Positions 51,681 through 59,137 of a DNA stretch of 64,000 nucleotides are shown here, piece by piece. The notes beneath the pieces are model-generated. The model was not told where the DNA came from, did no database searches, and saw nothing but the letters and a program-made list of their open reading frames with translations. The first letter of the stretch is position 1. Each line of letters opens with the position of its first letter. The stretch is taken from positions 62,001 through 126,000 of the forward strand of contig NZ_BKBA01000002.1 in NCBI RefSeq assembly GCF_007992835.1, given 5' to 3'. This DNA is from Knoellia locipacati (GTDB lineage Bacteria; Actinomycetota; Actinomycetes; Actinomycetales; Dermatophilaceae). Position numbers and translations under genes: made by a program.

Positions 51681-53306
51681 TCAGCGGGCGGGCACTCCGG
51701 CGCGCAGCAGGCCGTAGGTGACGCTCTCGACGAGCGCCATCCAGCTCGCCTCGAGGATGTTCGCGGCGACACCGATGGTCTCCCAGGTCGTCTCGCCGTC
51801 GCTCGTCTCGATGAGCACCCGGGTCACGGCGTCGGTGCCGTGCGCCGCGTCGAGGATGCGGACGCGGTAGTCGATGAGCTCGAGGTGCTCGATCTCGGGG
51901 TAGGCCGTGGCGAGTGCGAGCCGCAGTGCGTGGTCGAGCGCGTTGACGGGACCGTTGCCCTCGCCGGTGCGCAGGACCCGCTTGCCCCCGGCGGTGAGCT
52001 TGACCGTCGCCTCCGACAGGGCGCCGCCGTCGGACTGGCTGTCGGTGATGACCCGCCACGACTCGACCTCGAAGAACGGCGGCAGCGCGCCGTCGATCTC
52101 CCGGCGCAGGAGCAGCTCGAAGCTCGCGTCCGCGGCGTCGAAGGTGTAGCCGCGCAGCTCGAGGTCCTTCACGGTCGCGAGCACCCGCTGCACGAGTGCG
52201 CTGTCCTCGTCCCTCAGCGGGTCGAGGTCGAGGCCGAGCTCGCGGGCCTTGAGCTCGATCGACGCGCGGCCGGCCATGTCGGAGATGAGCATCCGCATGT
52301 CGTTGCCGACGTGCTTGGGGTCGAGGTGCTGGTAGAGGTCGGGGTCGACCTTGATCGCGCTCGCGTGCAGCCCGGCCTTGTGCGCGAACGCGCTCGCCCC
52401 CGTGTAGGGCTGGCGGCTGTAGGCCGGCACGTTGGTGATCTCGCTGATGGCGTGGCTGATCCGCGTCGACTCCTGGAGCCGGTGCGGCTCCAGGACCTGC
52501 TGGCCGACCTTGAGCTGGAGGTTGGCGACGACCGTGACGAGGTTGGCGTTGCCGGTGCGCTCGCCGTAGCCGTTGATGGTGCCCTGCACGTGCGTCGCGC
52601 CGGCGTCGACGGCCGCCATCGAGTTGGCGACGGCGCAACCTGTGTCGTTGTGGCAGTGGATCCCCAGCCGGGCGTCGCCGCTCGCTCCCGCGTCGAGCCC
52701 GGTGAGGCCGAGGCTCTGGGCGACATCGGTGACGACGTCCCAGACCTGGCCGGGGAGCATGCCGCCGTTGGTGTCGCACAGGGCCGCCACCTCGCCCCCG
52801 GACTCGAAGACGGCGCGGAGGGCCTCGAGCGCGTAGGCGCGGTCGACGGCATACCCGTCGAAGAAGTGCTCCGCGTCGACGAAGACGCGCCTCCCCTCAC
52901 CGCGAAGGAAGGTCACGGTGTCGCGGATCATCTCGAGGTTCTCGGCCTTGGTCGTGCGCAGGGCGCGCTCGACGTGCCCCACGTGGGACTTCGCGACGAG
53001 GGTGACGACCGGTGCCCGGCTGTCGAGCAGCGCCCGCACCAGCGGGTCGGTGGCGGCGGAGCCTCCCGCGCGCCGGGTGGCGCCGAACGCCGCCAGCGTG
53101 GCGTTCTTGAGCTCGAGTTCGGTGGCGGCCCGGGCGAAGAACTCGGTGTCCTTCGGGTTCGCCCCGGGCCAGCCACCTTCGATGAAGCCCACGCCGAGCT
53201 CGTCGAGGTGGGACGCGATGGTGAGCTTGTCCGCCACGGAGAGGTTGAGCCCCTCCTGCTGGGCACCATCGCGCAGGGTGGTGTCGTAGACGTGCAGGTC
53301 GCTCAT
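51681..53306 (-). CDS. cimA: (R)-citramalate synthase
   Basis: A 541-residue DRE-TIM metallolyase that condenses acetyl-CoA and pyruvate to citramalate, the threonine-independent entry to isoleucine. VYDTTLRDGAQQEGLNLSVADKL is the family start with the DGAQ motif. GIHCHNDTGCAVANSMAAV has the HxH metal site, and GYGERTGNANLVTV follows. The long C-terminal regulatory domain (about 140 residues, VKLTAGGKRVLRTGEGNGPV onward) suggests feedback control by isoleucine. The ATG at 53306 has a GAGGCGAGA stretch upstream. The 5' leader has a terminator and a short Val-Ile-Ile reading frame, described separately, which points to attenuation. Confidence 0.93.
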   Translation of the reverse strand: MSDLHVYDTTLRDGAQQEGLNLSVADKLTIASHLDELGVGFIEGGWPGANPKDTEFFARAATELELKNATLAAFGATRRAGGSAATDPLVRALLDSRAPVVTLVAKSHVGHVERALRTTKAENLEMIRDTVTFLRGEGRRVFVDAEHFFDGYAVDRAYALEALRAVFESGGEVAALCDTNGGMLPGQVWDVVTDVAQSLGLTGLDAGASGDARLGIHCHNDTGCAVANSMAAVDAGATHVQGTINGYGERTGNANLVTVVANLQLKVGQQVLEPHRLQESTRISHAISEITNVPAYSRQPYTGASAFAHKAGLHASAIKVDPDLYQHLDPKHVGNDMRMLISDMAGRASIELKARELGLDLDPLRDEDSALVQRVLATVKDLELRGYTFDAADASFELLLRREIDGALPPFFEVESWRVITDSQSDGGALSEATVKLTAGGKRVLRTGEGNGPVNALDHALRLALATAYPEIEHLELIDYRVRILDAAHGTDAVTRVLIETSDGETTWETIGVAANILEASWMALVESVTYGLLRAGVPAR

Positions 53307-53445
53307 TCGTGTCTCGCCTCGATCGGTCTCGTGCCGTGGTTGTCGCAGTGCTCTAAGTGTCGCCCTCGAACCAGCGTTGCCGTCCAGCAGCCGGGGTGTG
53401 GCGGCCGGACCCTCTGCCTGGCGACTGCGGCGCACCGTCGTCGAC

Positions 53446-53478
53446 CAAACAAAAAGACCCCCCGGGTGTGGGAGGTCT
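53446..53478 (-). terminator. T-tract terminator inside the cimA leader (candidate attenuator)
   Basis: On the minus strand AGACCTCCC, a 6-nt loop and GGGGGGTCT form a 9-bp stem (one U-G pair) followed by TTTTTGTTT. It is the only hairpin with a real T-tract noticed in the window. It lies 140 bp before cimA with no gene upstream on that strand, so it can only act on the cimA transcript. Confidence 0.75.
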
Positions 53479-53506
53479 GCGCGACGAACGGTGACGTTCG
53501 TCGCGC
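53479..53506 (-). promoter_or_regulatory. Perfect 12-bp leader hairpin before the cimA attenuator
   Basis: GCGCGACGAACG (53479-53490) pairs fully with CGTTCGTCGCGC (53495-53506), 4-nt loop. Its base coincides with the last base of the leader-peptide stop codon and it abuts the terminator. It may act as a pause or anti-antiterminator hairpin. Confidence 0.65.
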
Positions 53507-53541
53507 TAGTCGATAATGACGGTGGCGGTGGCCACGGACAT
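53506..53541 (-). CDS. Putative leader peptide of cimA (MSVATATVIID)
   Basis: An 11-codon frame, ATG at 53541 and TAG at 53508-53506, encoding MSVATATVIID. Val-Ile-Ile codons (GTC ATT ATC) stand just before the stop, and ATT is rare in this genome. That is the layout of branched-chain amino acid leader peptides: scarcity of charged tRNA-Ile or tRNA-Val would stall a ribosome next to the hairpin pair. An in-frame GTG at 53550 would add three residues. No strong ribosome-binding site was seen; a leaderless GTG start is possible. The match of regulatory codons to the isoleucine pathway is the main support. Confidence 0.6.
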   Translation of the reverse strand: MSVATATVIID

Positions 53542-53664
53542 GGGAGTCACGAGGAGAGCGTGGCACGCGCGCCCGGCATGCGGGAAGGTCTGTCCACATC
53601 GCGGGCGCCCGCTCGGGTCCACTCCGCTTCGAGCGAGGTATGCCGTCCGCACCCCTCGCGTCGC

Positions 53665-53670
53665 TACGCT
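53665..53670 (+). promoter_or_regulatory. -10 box TACGCT of the gene at 53679
   Basis: TACGCT ends 8 nt before the ATG at 53679, another leaderless-type arrangement. Confidence 0.5.
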
Positions 53671-53678
53671 CGGCTCCC

Positions 53679-54140
53679 ATGGGAGAGACGTTGCACCTCA
53701 CCGCCGTCCTCGAGCCGCGAGGCCCCGCGGGCGCGCTGGTGTTCACCGACGACCAGGTGGCGGCGATGGGCGACGGGGCGAAGACCTTCCCCGTGACCGT
53801 GACGGTCGGTGACACCACGCTCCACCTCCGGCTTGCCCGGATGGGCGGCGAGTCGCTCGTCGGGTTGAGCAAGGCGGCGCGCGCCGAGGCCGGGGTCGAG
53901 ATCGGCGACACCGTGACGTTCAGCATCGCCGCGGAGACGGGTCCGCGGACGGTCGAGGTGCCCGGCGACCTCGCCGAGGCCCTCGCCCGCGATCCCGCGG
54001 CGGCTCGGGCCTTCGAGTCGATGGCCTACACCCACCGCAAGGAGTACGTGCGGTGGGTGGGCGAGGCCAAGCGCGAGCAGACCCGACTCGACCGCATCGC
54101 GAAGACCGTCGAGATGGTGCGCGAGGGCCGCACCCGCTGA
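53679..54140 (+). CDS. DUF1905/YdeI (OmpD-associated) family protein
   Basis: A 153-residue protein. The first 95 residues fit the DUF1905 beta-barrel-like domain (GETLHLTAVLEPRGPAGALVF, VTVGDTTLHLRLARMGGESLVGLSKAAR, GDTVTFSIAAETGPRTVEVP). The C-terminus is the Bacteriocin-protection/YdeI-type helix pair (LARDPAAARAFESMAYTHRKEYVRWVGEAKREQTRLDRI), described by its ends here: AFESMAYTHRKEYVRWV. The biochemical role is unknown; homologues are cytoplasmic. Start supported by a TACGCT box at leaderless distance. Complete and single-copy in the window. Confidence 0.82.
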   Translation: MGETLHLTAVLEPRGPAGALVFTDDQVAAMGDGAKTFPVTVTVGDTTLHLRLARMGGESLVGLSKAARAEAGVEIGDTVTFSIAAETGPRTVEVPGDLAEALARDPAAARAFESMAYTHRKEYVRWVGEAKREQTRLDRIAKTVEMVREGRTR

Positions 54141-54145
54141 GGCGT

Positions 54146-54190
54146 GTCAACTCAGGGTTGACGTCCAGACTTCGTCAACCTATCGTTGAC
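54146..54190 (+). promoter_or_regulatory. Two GTCAAC-N5-GTTGAC palindromes at a promoter
   Basis: GTCAAC-TCAGG-GTTGAC (54146-54162) and GTCAAC-CTATC-GTTGAC (54174-54190) are two identical-armed 17-bp operators, 28 bp from centre to centre. The second covers TATCGT (54181-54186), a -10 box 7 nt before the next ATG. A dimeric repressor bound here would block the promoter. The regulator is unknown. Confidence 0.65.
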
Positions 54191-54193
54191 ACC

Positions 54194-54445
54194 ATGACCC
54201 GACGCCCGGACATCCGCCCCCGCAGGAAGACCTCACTCTCGACCGGCATGCTCTGCGTGCTCGGTGGTCTCGTCGCCCTCATGCTGTCCCGGGGCCGCGA
54301 CGGGTTCGACAAGGGCTTCTTCCTCGGCGCCTGCATCGCCCTCATGATCCTGGGCGCCTACCTCCTGGGGTCGGCGACCTTCCGCAAGGGCACCGAGGAC
54401 GAGCTCGGTGACGACGCGTGGCTGCCGAGCCGCGACGGGCGCTGA
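54194..54445 (+). CDS. Small membrane protein with two transmembrane segments
   Basis: An 83-residue protein of unknown family. After a basic N-terminus (RRPDIRPRRKTS) come two hydrophobic segments, TGMLCVLGGLVALML and FFLGACIALMILGAYLLG, joined by a short charged loop (SRGRDGFDKG). A charged tail follows. This predicts a two-pass protein with both ends in the cytoplasm. The ATG lies 4 nt after the second GTCAAC palindrome, so its expression is probably repressor-controlled. The following gene starts 4 bp after its stop and is likely in the same transcript. Confidence 0.78.
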   Translation: MTRRPDIRPRRKTSLSTGMLCVLGGLVALMLSRGRDGFDKGFFLGACIALMILGAYLLGSATFRKGTEDELGDDAWLPSRDGR

Positions 54446-54449
54446 GCGC

Positions 54450-55007
54450 GTGACGACGTCGGACGGCCCGTCCACGCACCCGACCAGCGAGTCCGGCGCG
54501 GTCCACCGCGACCTCGTCGAGGCGGTCGGGTCGGCGATCCTCTCGACGGCCCCCAGCAGGGACCCGCTCGTCCTCGTCGAGCACACGGCGTCCGCCGAGG
54601 CGGCCGTGCGGGACCTGCTGTCGCAGGCCGTGGGCACCGCCCGCGCCGACGGTCACAGCTGGGCCGCAATCGGCGCCGTGCTCGGCATGAGCCGCCAGGC
54701 CGTGCAGCAGCGGTTCGGCGGTCGCGGCGGTGACGACGAGCTCGAGCCGGAGGAGCGGTGGCTGGGTCCGGTCACGGCCTTCGACGAGATGGCCGAGCTC
54801 GAGCTCGCCGGGCGACTGGGCTGGCACACGATCGGGGTGGGCATGCTCCGCCACCGCATGGTCCGCACCCCGCACCAGTGGGAGCACAAGCGGGTGCTCT
54901 GGTCGGGTTCGCTCACCCGGTGGGAGAAGGACGACTGGGTCCTGGGGTCGCGGGCCTTCCCGTGGGTCTACCTCGTGCGCGACACCGGGCTGCCCGCCGA
55001 GGAGTGA
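54450..55007 (+). CDS. Helix-turn-helix protein of unknown function
   Basis: A 185-residue protein. Residues about 55-90 (AVRDLLSQAVGTARADGHSWAAIGAVLGMSRQAVQQRFG in consecutive parts) form a helix-turn-helix like that of sigma region 4 or AsnC, with recognition helix GMSRQAVQQRFG. The rest (LGPVTAFDEMAELELAGRLGWHT, WLRHR-type and WEHKRVLWSGS) is not recognised and is rich in Trp. It could be the regulator that binds the GTCAAC palindromes in front of its own operon, which is an inference. GTG start at 54450, 4 bp after the upstream stop. Confidence 0.72.
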   Translation: MTTSDGPSTHPTSESGAVHRDLVEAVGSAILSTAPSRDPLVLVEHTASAEAAVRDLLSQAVGTARADGHSWAAIGAVLGMSRQAVQQRFGGRGGDDELEPEERWLGPVTAFDEMAELELAGRLGWHTIGVGMLRHRMVRTPHQWEHKRVLWSGSLTRWEKDDWVLGSRAFPWVYLVRDTGLPAEE

Positions 55008-55053
55008 CCGCCGGAGTGACGCGGCGCAGGACCGCCGGGGACTGACAGCAGGC

Positions 55054-56340
55054 TCAGCCTCGGCGGCGACGGCCCAGCCCGGCCCGGGCCCCGGCGCCGT
55101 CGAGGCTCGCGCGGTCGGCGGCGGCGCGACCGACGTGCCAGCCCTCGGCGTCGCGGACCGAGCCCGTGGACTTTGTCCGGACCGACGGGAACCACTCGCC
55201 CACCGTGGCCTCGACCTCCTCGGTGCGGGCGGCGAGGAGCGGGACGAGGGCCTGCCCCTGGGGCCCGGCCGCCGACACGGCAGCATCAGTCTCGGCGTCC
55301 ATGACCTCGCGCAGGCGCTCACCGATCCGGTGCGCGTAGGCAGTGAGGAACGACGAGCGGAAGGCCCGGGTGCGACTGCGGCCGCGGTGGTCCTCGCGTG
55401 AGCCCTCGGCCAGCATCCGGGTGTTGGCCTGGACGAGCAGGGACGTGAAGAGCAGCTCGACCGACTCGAGGTCGCCCTCGAAGCCCACGACGGTGCCGAA
55501 GCCCAGGGCGCGGGTCCAGACCATGCGGCAGTGGTTCGCGGTCGCGACGGCCGTGAGCAGCGACGCCTTGGGGCCGTCGTAGGGGGTCTCGATCCCGATC
55601 CGCCGACCCCGTGGCCCCTCCCCCGCGTCGGGCTCGCGCGCGGAGAGCAGGGCGAGGTCGATGCTGTGCCGGGCCATGAGTGCCTGGGCGCCCGCGGTGA
55701 ACGTCTCGGCCTCGGCGGCGAAGGTCGTCGACTCGGCCTTGGCGAGCAGCATCCGGACCCGCTCGAGGATGCGCGAGTCCACGTGGGCCGGCGCCGACCC
55801 GGCGCGCCCTGCGCCTCCGGCAGCAGCCTGCGGTGCCGCGGTCGCCGTGCCCGGCAGCGGCGAGAGCCGCTCGATCCCCGGCAGGGTCTGGAGGAGGTGC
55901 AGGACCGTCAGCGCCTGCGTCAGCAGGGTGAGCCAGTCCGCGCCCCGGCGTCGTCGGGCGTCGAGCCAGGTCTGGGAGCGCGGCCACCACACCGCGCCCT
56001 GGAGCGTCTCGAGCTGCGACCACCACTGGGGGTCGACGGTCGTCGAGGCATAGCGGTCGAGCTCGTCGGCCATGACGTCGAGGACGACGACCTGCTCGTC
56101 GGCACCGAGCCCTCGCACCGCCATGCGGTGCACGTCGGCGGGCTGCCAGCCCCGCTCCCAGGCCCCCGTCGTGGCCGCGCGCAACGACTCGACCACCGCG
56201 CCGCCCACCGCCCGGGCGCCCTCGGCGGTGTCGCACCGCTGCGCCAGGGCGACGACGACGTCGTCGAAGGCGCGGGCCCGCCGGGCGCCCAAGGCACGGA
56301 CCGCGAGCGCGACCAGGTCCGACTCGGTGCTGCTGTGCAT
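55054..56340 (-). CDS. DUF2786 domain protein
   Basis: A 428-residue protein with the DUF2786 motif in the middle: RVRMLLAKAESTTFAAEAETFTAGAQALMARHSID, described by its ends, about residues 210-245. The N-terminal region is an Ala/Arg-rich helical domain (LVALAVRALGARRARAFDDVV). The C-terminal region includes FRSSFLTAYAHRIGERLREV. No enzyme motif is recognised. Phage and plasmid relatives exist, but codon use here equals that of the neighbours. The ATG at 56340 follows GGGGGAG. It stands alone between the convergent HTH gene and the metallo-beta-lactamase-fold gene. Confidence 0.78.
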   Translation of the reverse strand: MHSSTESDLVALAVRALGARRARAFDDVVVALAQRCDTAEGARAVGGAVVESLRAATTGAWERGWQPADVHRMAVRGLGADEQVVVLDVMADELDRYASTTVDPQWWSQLETLQGAVWWPRSQTWLDARRRRGADWLTLLTQALTVLHLLQTLPGIERLSPLPGTATAAPQAAAGGAGRAGSAPAHVDSRILERVRMLLAKAESTTFAAEAETFTAGAQALMARHSIDLALLSAREPDAGEGPRGRRIGIETPYDGPKASLLTAVATANHCRMVWTRALGFGTVVGFEGDLESVELLFTSLLVQANTRMLAEGSREDHRGRSRTRAFRSSFLTAYAHRIGERLREVMDAETDAAVSAAGPQGQALVPLLAARTEEVEATVGEWFPSVRTKSTGSVRDAEGWHVGRAAADRASLDGAGARAGLGRRRRG

Positions 56341-56476
56341 GTCTCCCCCGCTGGTCCTCGTGGACGTCCAGCATCGCATCGCCACACGACGACGGTCCGG
56401 GCGCAGGCGCAGACCTGTGGACGACGGCATACGGGATCGACGCCCTGTGGACGACGGGCCCCGCCGGTCAGGACCC

Positions 56477-57586
56477 TCAGGTGACCGAGCGCCACCAGTG
56501 CGTGGGCTCGGCCGGGAGGTCGGCGACGTCGATGCGCTCGCCGGGTCGCGGGACGACGACCGTGACCCCGCGTCGCTCGGCCTCGGCGAGGACACGCTCG
56601 ATCGGCTCGCTCCACGGGTGGAACGCGAGGTTGAAGGTGCCCCAGTGCACCGGCACCATGACCTGTGCGCCGACGTCGAGCGCCGCCTCGACACCGTGCT
56701 CGGGCGTCATGTGGATCGTCGGCCAGCCGTCGTCGTAGGCACCGACCTGCACGAGCGCGAGGTCGAACGGCCCGTAGCGCTCGCCGATCTGTGCGAACCC
56801 GATGAAGTAGCCGGTGTCACCCGAGTAGAAGACCTTGCCGTGCTCGCCCTCGAGGACCCACGAGGCCCACAGCGTGCCGTCGCGGGAGAGCCCGCGGCCC
56901 GAGAAGTGCTGGGCCGGCGTCGCCACGAGCCGCACCCCGGCGACCTTGGTGTCCTCGTGCCAGTCGAGCTCGTCGATGCGGTCGGCCGCGACGCCCCACT
57001 TCTCGAGGTGGGCACCGACGCCGAGCGGGACGACGAAGCGCGTCTCGGGACGCAGGTCGGCGAGCTCCTTGACCGAGTCCATGTCGAGGTGGTCGTAGTG
57101 GTCGTGCGAGATGACGACGGCGTCGACCGGGGGCAGGTCGCGCAGGGCGACCGGCACCGGGTGGAGGCGGCGCGGCCCGACCTGCTGCGAGGGCGAGCAC
57201 CGGTCGCTCCACACCGGGTCGAGAAGCACCACGGCCCCGTCGACCTGGACGAGCACGGTCGAGTGACCGAGCCAGGACACGTGGGTGCCCTCTGGCAGGG
57301 AGCCGAGCGGCTCGCGCACGAGGGGCACGTCACCGACCGGGTGGCGCTCCTGGCGTCCGGCGACGAGCTCCTTGACGCTGCCGGCGAGCGAGCGCGACGA
57401 GGGTTCGAAGCGCAGCTGCTGGTTGTGGAAGCGGCCGTTGGACCACTCCGGCGACTCGGCCATCCGGGCCGCACGGGCACCGGTCGCGCGTCCGCCCATG
57501 GCCTCGGGGATCGGGCGCCCCGCCTTCACGAGCCACGCCGCGAGGCCGACGCCACCTGCTGCCACTGCCAGTCCGGGGATTCTCAC
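56477..57586 (-). CDS. Metallo-beta-lactamase-fold hydrolase (NAPE-PLD/UlaG-like), membrane anchored
   Basis: A 369-residue MBL-fold enzyme. The N-terminus has a hydrophobic segment (IPGLAVAAGGVGLAAWLV), probably an anchor. The core starts VSWLGHSTVLVQVDGAVVLLDPVWSDR. The zinc motif is VVISHDHYDHLDM (HxHxDH, about residue 150), followed by TPAQHFSGRG, SGDTGYFIGF and VPVHWGTFNLAFHPWSEP. This pattern matches N-acyl-phosphatidylethanolamine phospholipase D-like proteins, so a phosphodiester lipid or similar is a plausible substrate. The GTG at 57586 begins the anchor. It starts 11 bp after the gamma-glutamyl hydrolase stop and may be the last gene of that transcript. Confidence 0.86.
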   Translation of the reverse strand: MRIPGLAVAAGGVGLAAWLVKAGRPIPEAMGGRATGARAARMAESPEWSNGRFHNQQLRFEPSSRSLAGSVKELVAGRQERHPVGDVPLVREPLGSLPEGTHVSWLGHSTVLVQVDGAVVLLDPVWSDRCSPSQQVGPRRLHPVPVALRDLPPVDAVVISHDHYDHLDMDSVKELADLRPETRFVVPLGVGAHLEKWGVAADRIDELDWHEDTKVAGVRLVATPAQHFSGRGLSRDGTLWASWVLEGEHGKVFYSGDTGYFIGFAQIGERYGPFDLALVQVGAYDDGWPTIHMTPEHGVEAALDVGAQVMVPVHWGTFNLAFHPWSEPIERVLAEAERRGVTVVVPRPGERIDVADLPAEPTHWWRSVT

Positions 57587-57596
57587 CGCTCCAGTG

Positions 57597-58334
57597 TCAC
57601 CCCAACTCGCCGAAGTCGCGGCATGCCACCACGAGGGCGTCGAAGAGACGGCCGTCCTCCCCCGCCTCCGGGTGCCACTGGACGGCGAGCCGGAACGGGT
57701 GCGCCGGGTCCTCCATCGCCTCCAGCGTCCCGTCCTCGTGCCAGGCGCCGGGCGCGTAGCCGGGGTGGGTGGCGACGGCCTGGTGGTGGTAGGTCGGCAC
57801 GTCCAGGGGCTCGATCCCGAGGATCGAGGCGAGCCGGGTGCCCTCGACGACGGAGACGTGGTGGGAGGCGTAGACACCCGGCGACGGGCTGTGCGAGGTG
57901 TGGCCCACGCGGTCGGGCACGTGCTGCTCGAGGGTCCCGCCCGCAGCGACGGCCATGACCTGCATCCCGCGGCAGATCCCGAGCAGCGGCAACCGCGTGC
58001 GCGCCGTCACGGCGGCGACCGCGATCTCGAACCCGTCCCGGTCCGGTCGCGGCGCCTGGGCGCTCTCGTGGGGGACGGCGGCATACCGGCTCGGTTCGAC
58101 GTCCGCGCCGCCCGCGATGACGACACCGTCGAGCCGCGAGAGCACCTCCTCGACGAGCTCCTCGTCGGCGTCCAGGCGCGGGGGCAGGACGACGGCGATC
58201 GCCCCGGCCCGCTCGAGGTGCTCGACGTAGTTGTGCGGCAGGACGGTGCTGGGCTGGTCGCTCCAGTCGCCGCGCACGACCGGCTCGACGTAGGACGTGA
58301 CGCCGATGACCGGACGACGACGTTGCGCTGTCAC
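57597..58334 (-). CDS. Gamma-glutamyl-gamma-aminobutyrate hydrolase-like class I amidotransferase (PuuD family)
   Basis: A 245-residue peptidase C26 enzyme. VIGVTSYVEPV is the typical start, LDGVVIAGGADVEPSRY precedes the nucleophile elbow LLGICRGMQVMAVAAGG (Cys about residue 114), and FRLAVQWHPEAGED has the catalytic His and Glu. PuuD enzymes remove the gamma-glutamyl group at the end of gamma-glutamylated amine breakdown. The operon context with a ligase, an aldehyde dehydrogenase and a permease supports that role. A GTG at 58334 is 5 bp after the short-chain dehydrogenase stop. Confidence 0.9.
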   Translation of the reverse strand: MTAQRRRPVIGVTSYVEPVVRGDWSDQPSTVLPHNYVEHLERAGAIAVVLPPRLDADEELVEEVLSRLDGVVIAGGADVEPSRYAAVPHESAQAPRPDRDGFEIAVAAVTARTRLPLLGICRGMQVMAVAAGGTLEQHVPDRVGHTSHSPSPGVYASHHVSVVEGTRLASILGIEPLDVPTYHHQAVATHPGYAPGAWHEDGTLEAMEDPAHPFRLAVQWHPEAGEDGRLFDALVVACRDFGELG

Positions 58335-58339
58335 GGGGC

Positions 58340-59107
58340 TCAGAGCGGGGTCACGTAGGCGCCGGAGATGCCGCCGTCGACGAGGAAGGTGTTGGCGGTG
58401 ATGAAGCTCGACTCGTCGGAGGCGAGGAAGAGGACCGCGTTGGCCATCTCCTCGGGCTCGCCGAAGCGCCCCATCGGCACGTGCACGAGACGTCGGGCGG
58501 CGCGTTCCTCGTCCTTGGCGAAGAGCTCGCGCAGCAGCGGCGTGTTGACCGGTCCCGGGCACAGGGCGTTGACCCGCACCCCCTGACGCGCGAACTGGAC
58601 GCCGAGCTCGCGCGACATCGACAGCACCCCGCCCTTGGAGGCGCTGTAGGAGATCTGCGAGGTCGCCGCACCCATGACCGCGACGAACGAGGCGGTGTTG
58701 ATGATCGAGCCCTTGCCCTGCTCGAGCATGTAGGGGATCGCCGCCTTGCAGCAGAGGTAGACCGAGGTGAGGTTGACCTCCTGCACCTTGCGCCACGCGT
58801 CGAGGTCGGTGTCGAGGATCGAGTCGTCCTCGGGCGGGCTGATACCGGCGTTGTTGAACGCAATGTCGACGCTGCCGAACCTCTCCTTCGCGGTGGCGAA
58901 GAGGGCGTCGACCTGGTCCTTGTCGGTGACGTCGCAGTGGACGTAGGCGCCGCCGACCTCGTCGGCGATCCGCTCGCCGTTGGTGTCGTCGAGGTCGCCG
59001 ATGACGACCCTGGCGCCCTCCTCCGCGAAGCGGCGCACGGTGGCGAGCCCGATGCCGGAGCAGCCCCCGGTGACGACGGCGACCTTGCCCTCAAGACGAG
59101 TTCCCAT
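58340..59107 (-). CDS. Short-chain dehydrogenase/reductase (SDR)
   Basis: A 255-residue classical SDR. The cofactor motif is VTGGCSGIGLATVRRFAEE (TGxxxGIG), with acidic IGDLDD afterwards, which favours NAD over NADP. NNAGISPPEDD, the Ser of INTASFVAVMG and the YxxxK of ISYSASKGGVL complete the active site. PGPVNTPLLREL is also typical. In the operon it stands where an amine oxidase (PuuB) is usually found, so it may oxidise a gamma-glutamylated amino alcohol to the aldehyde; this is an inference. The ATG at 59107 is preferred over an upstream TTG because of AAAGG spacing. Confidence 0.9.
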   Translation of the reverse strand: MGTRLEGKVAVVTGGCSGIGLATVRRFAEEGARVVIGDLDDTNGERIADEVGGAYVHCDVTDKDQVDALFATAKERFGSVDIAFNNAGISPPEDDSILDTDLDAWRKVQEVNLTSVYLCCKAAIPYMLEQGKGSIINTASFVAVMGAATSQISYSASKGGVLSMSRELGVQFARQGVRVNALCPGPVNTPLLRELFAKDEERAARRLVHVPMGRFGEPEEMANAVLFLASDESSFITANTFLVDGGISGAYVTPL

Positions 59108-59137
59108 GTGTTGCAAGCCTTTCAGTGGTGGTGGTGA

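Larger units (their letters stand above)
53307..53678. other. 372-bp spacer holding the cimA leader and the promoter of the next gene
   Basis: The part from 53307 to 53550 is the cimA leader on the minus strand: leader peptide, hairpin, T-tract terminator, then about 140 nt to the start codon. The part from about 53600 to 53678 belongs to the rightward gene and includes a GTATGCCG octamer at 53638 and a TACGCT box. No -35/-10 pair for cimA could be identified with confidence. Confidence 0.6.

Noticed and set aside
55054-56340. DUF2786 gene as evidence of a prophage remnant
   Set aside because: Neighbours are ordinary chromosomal genes with the same composition and no phage gene is present.
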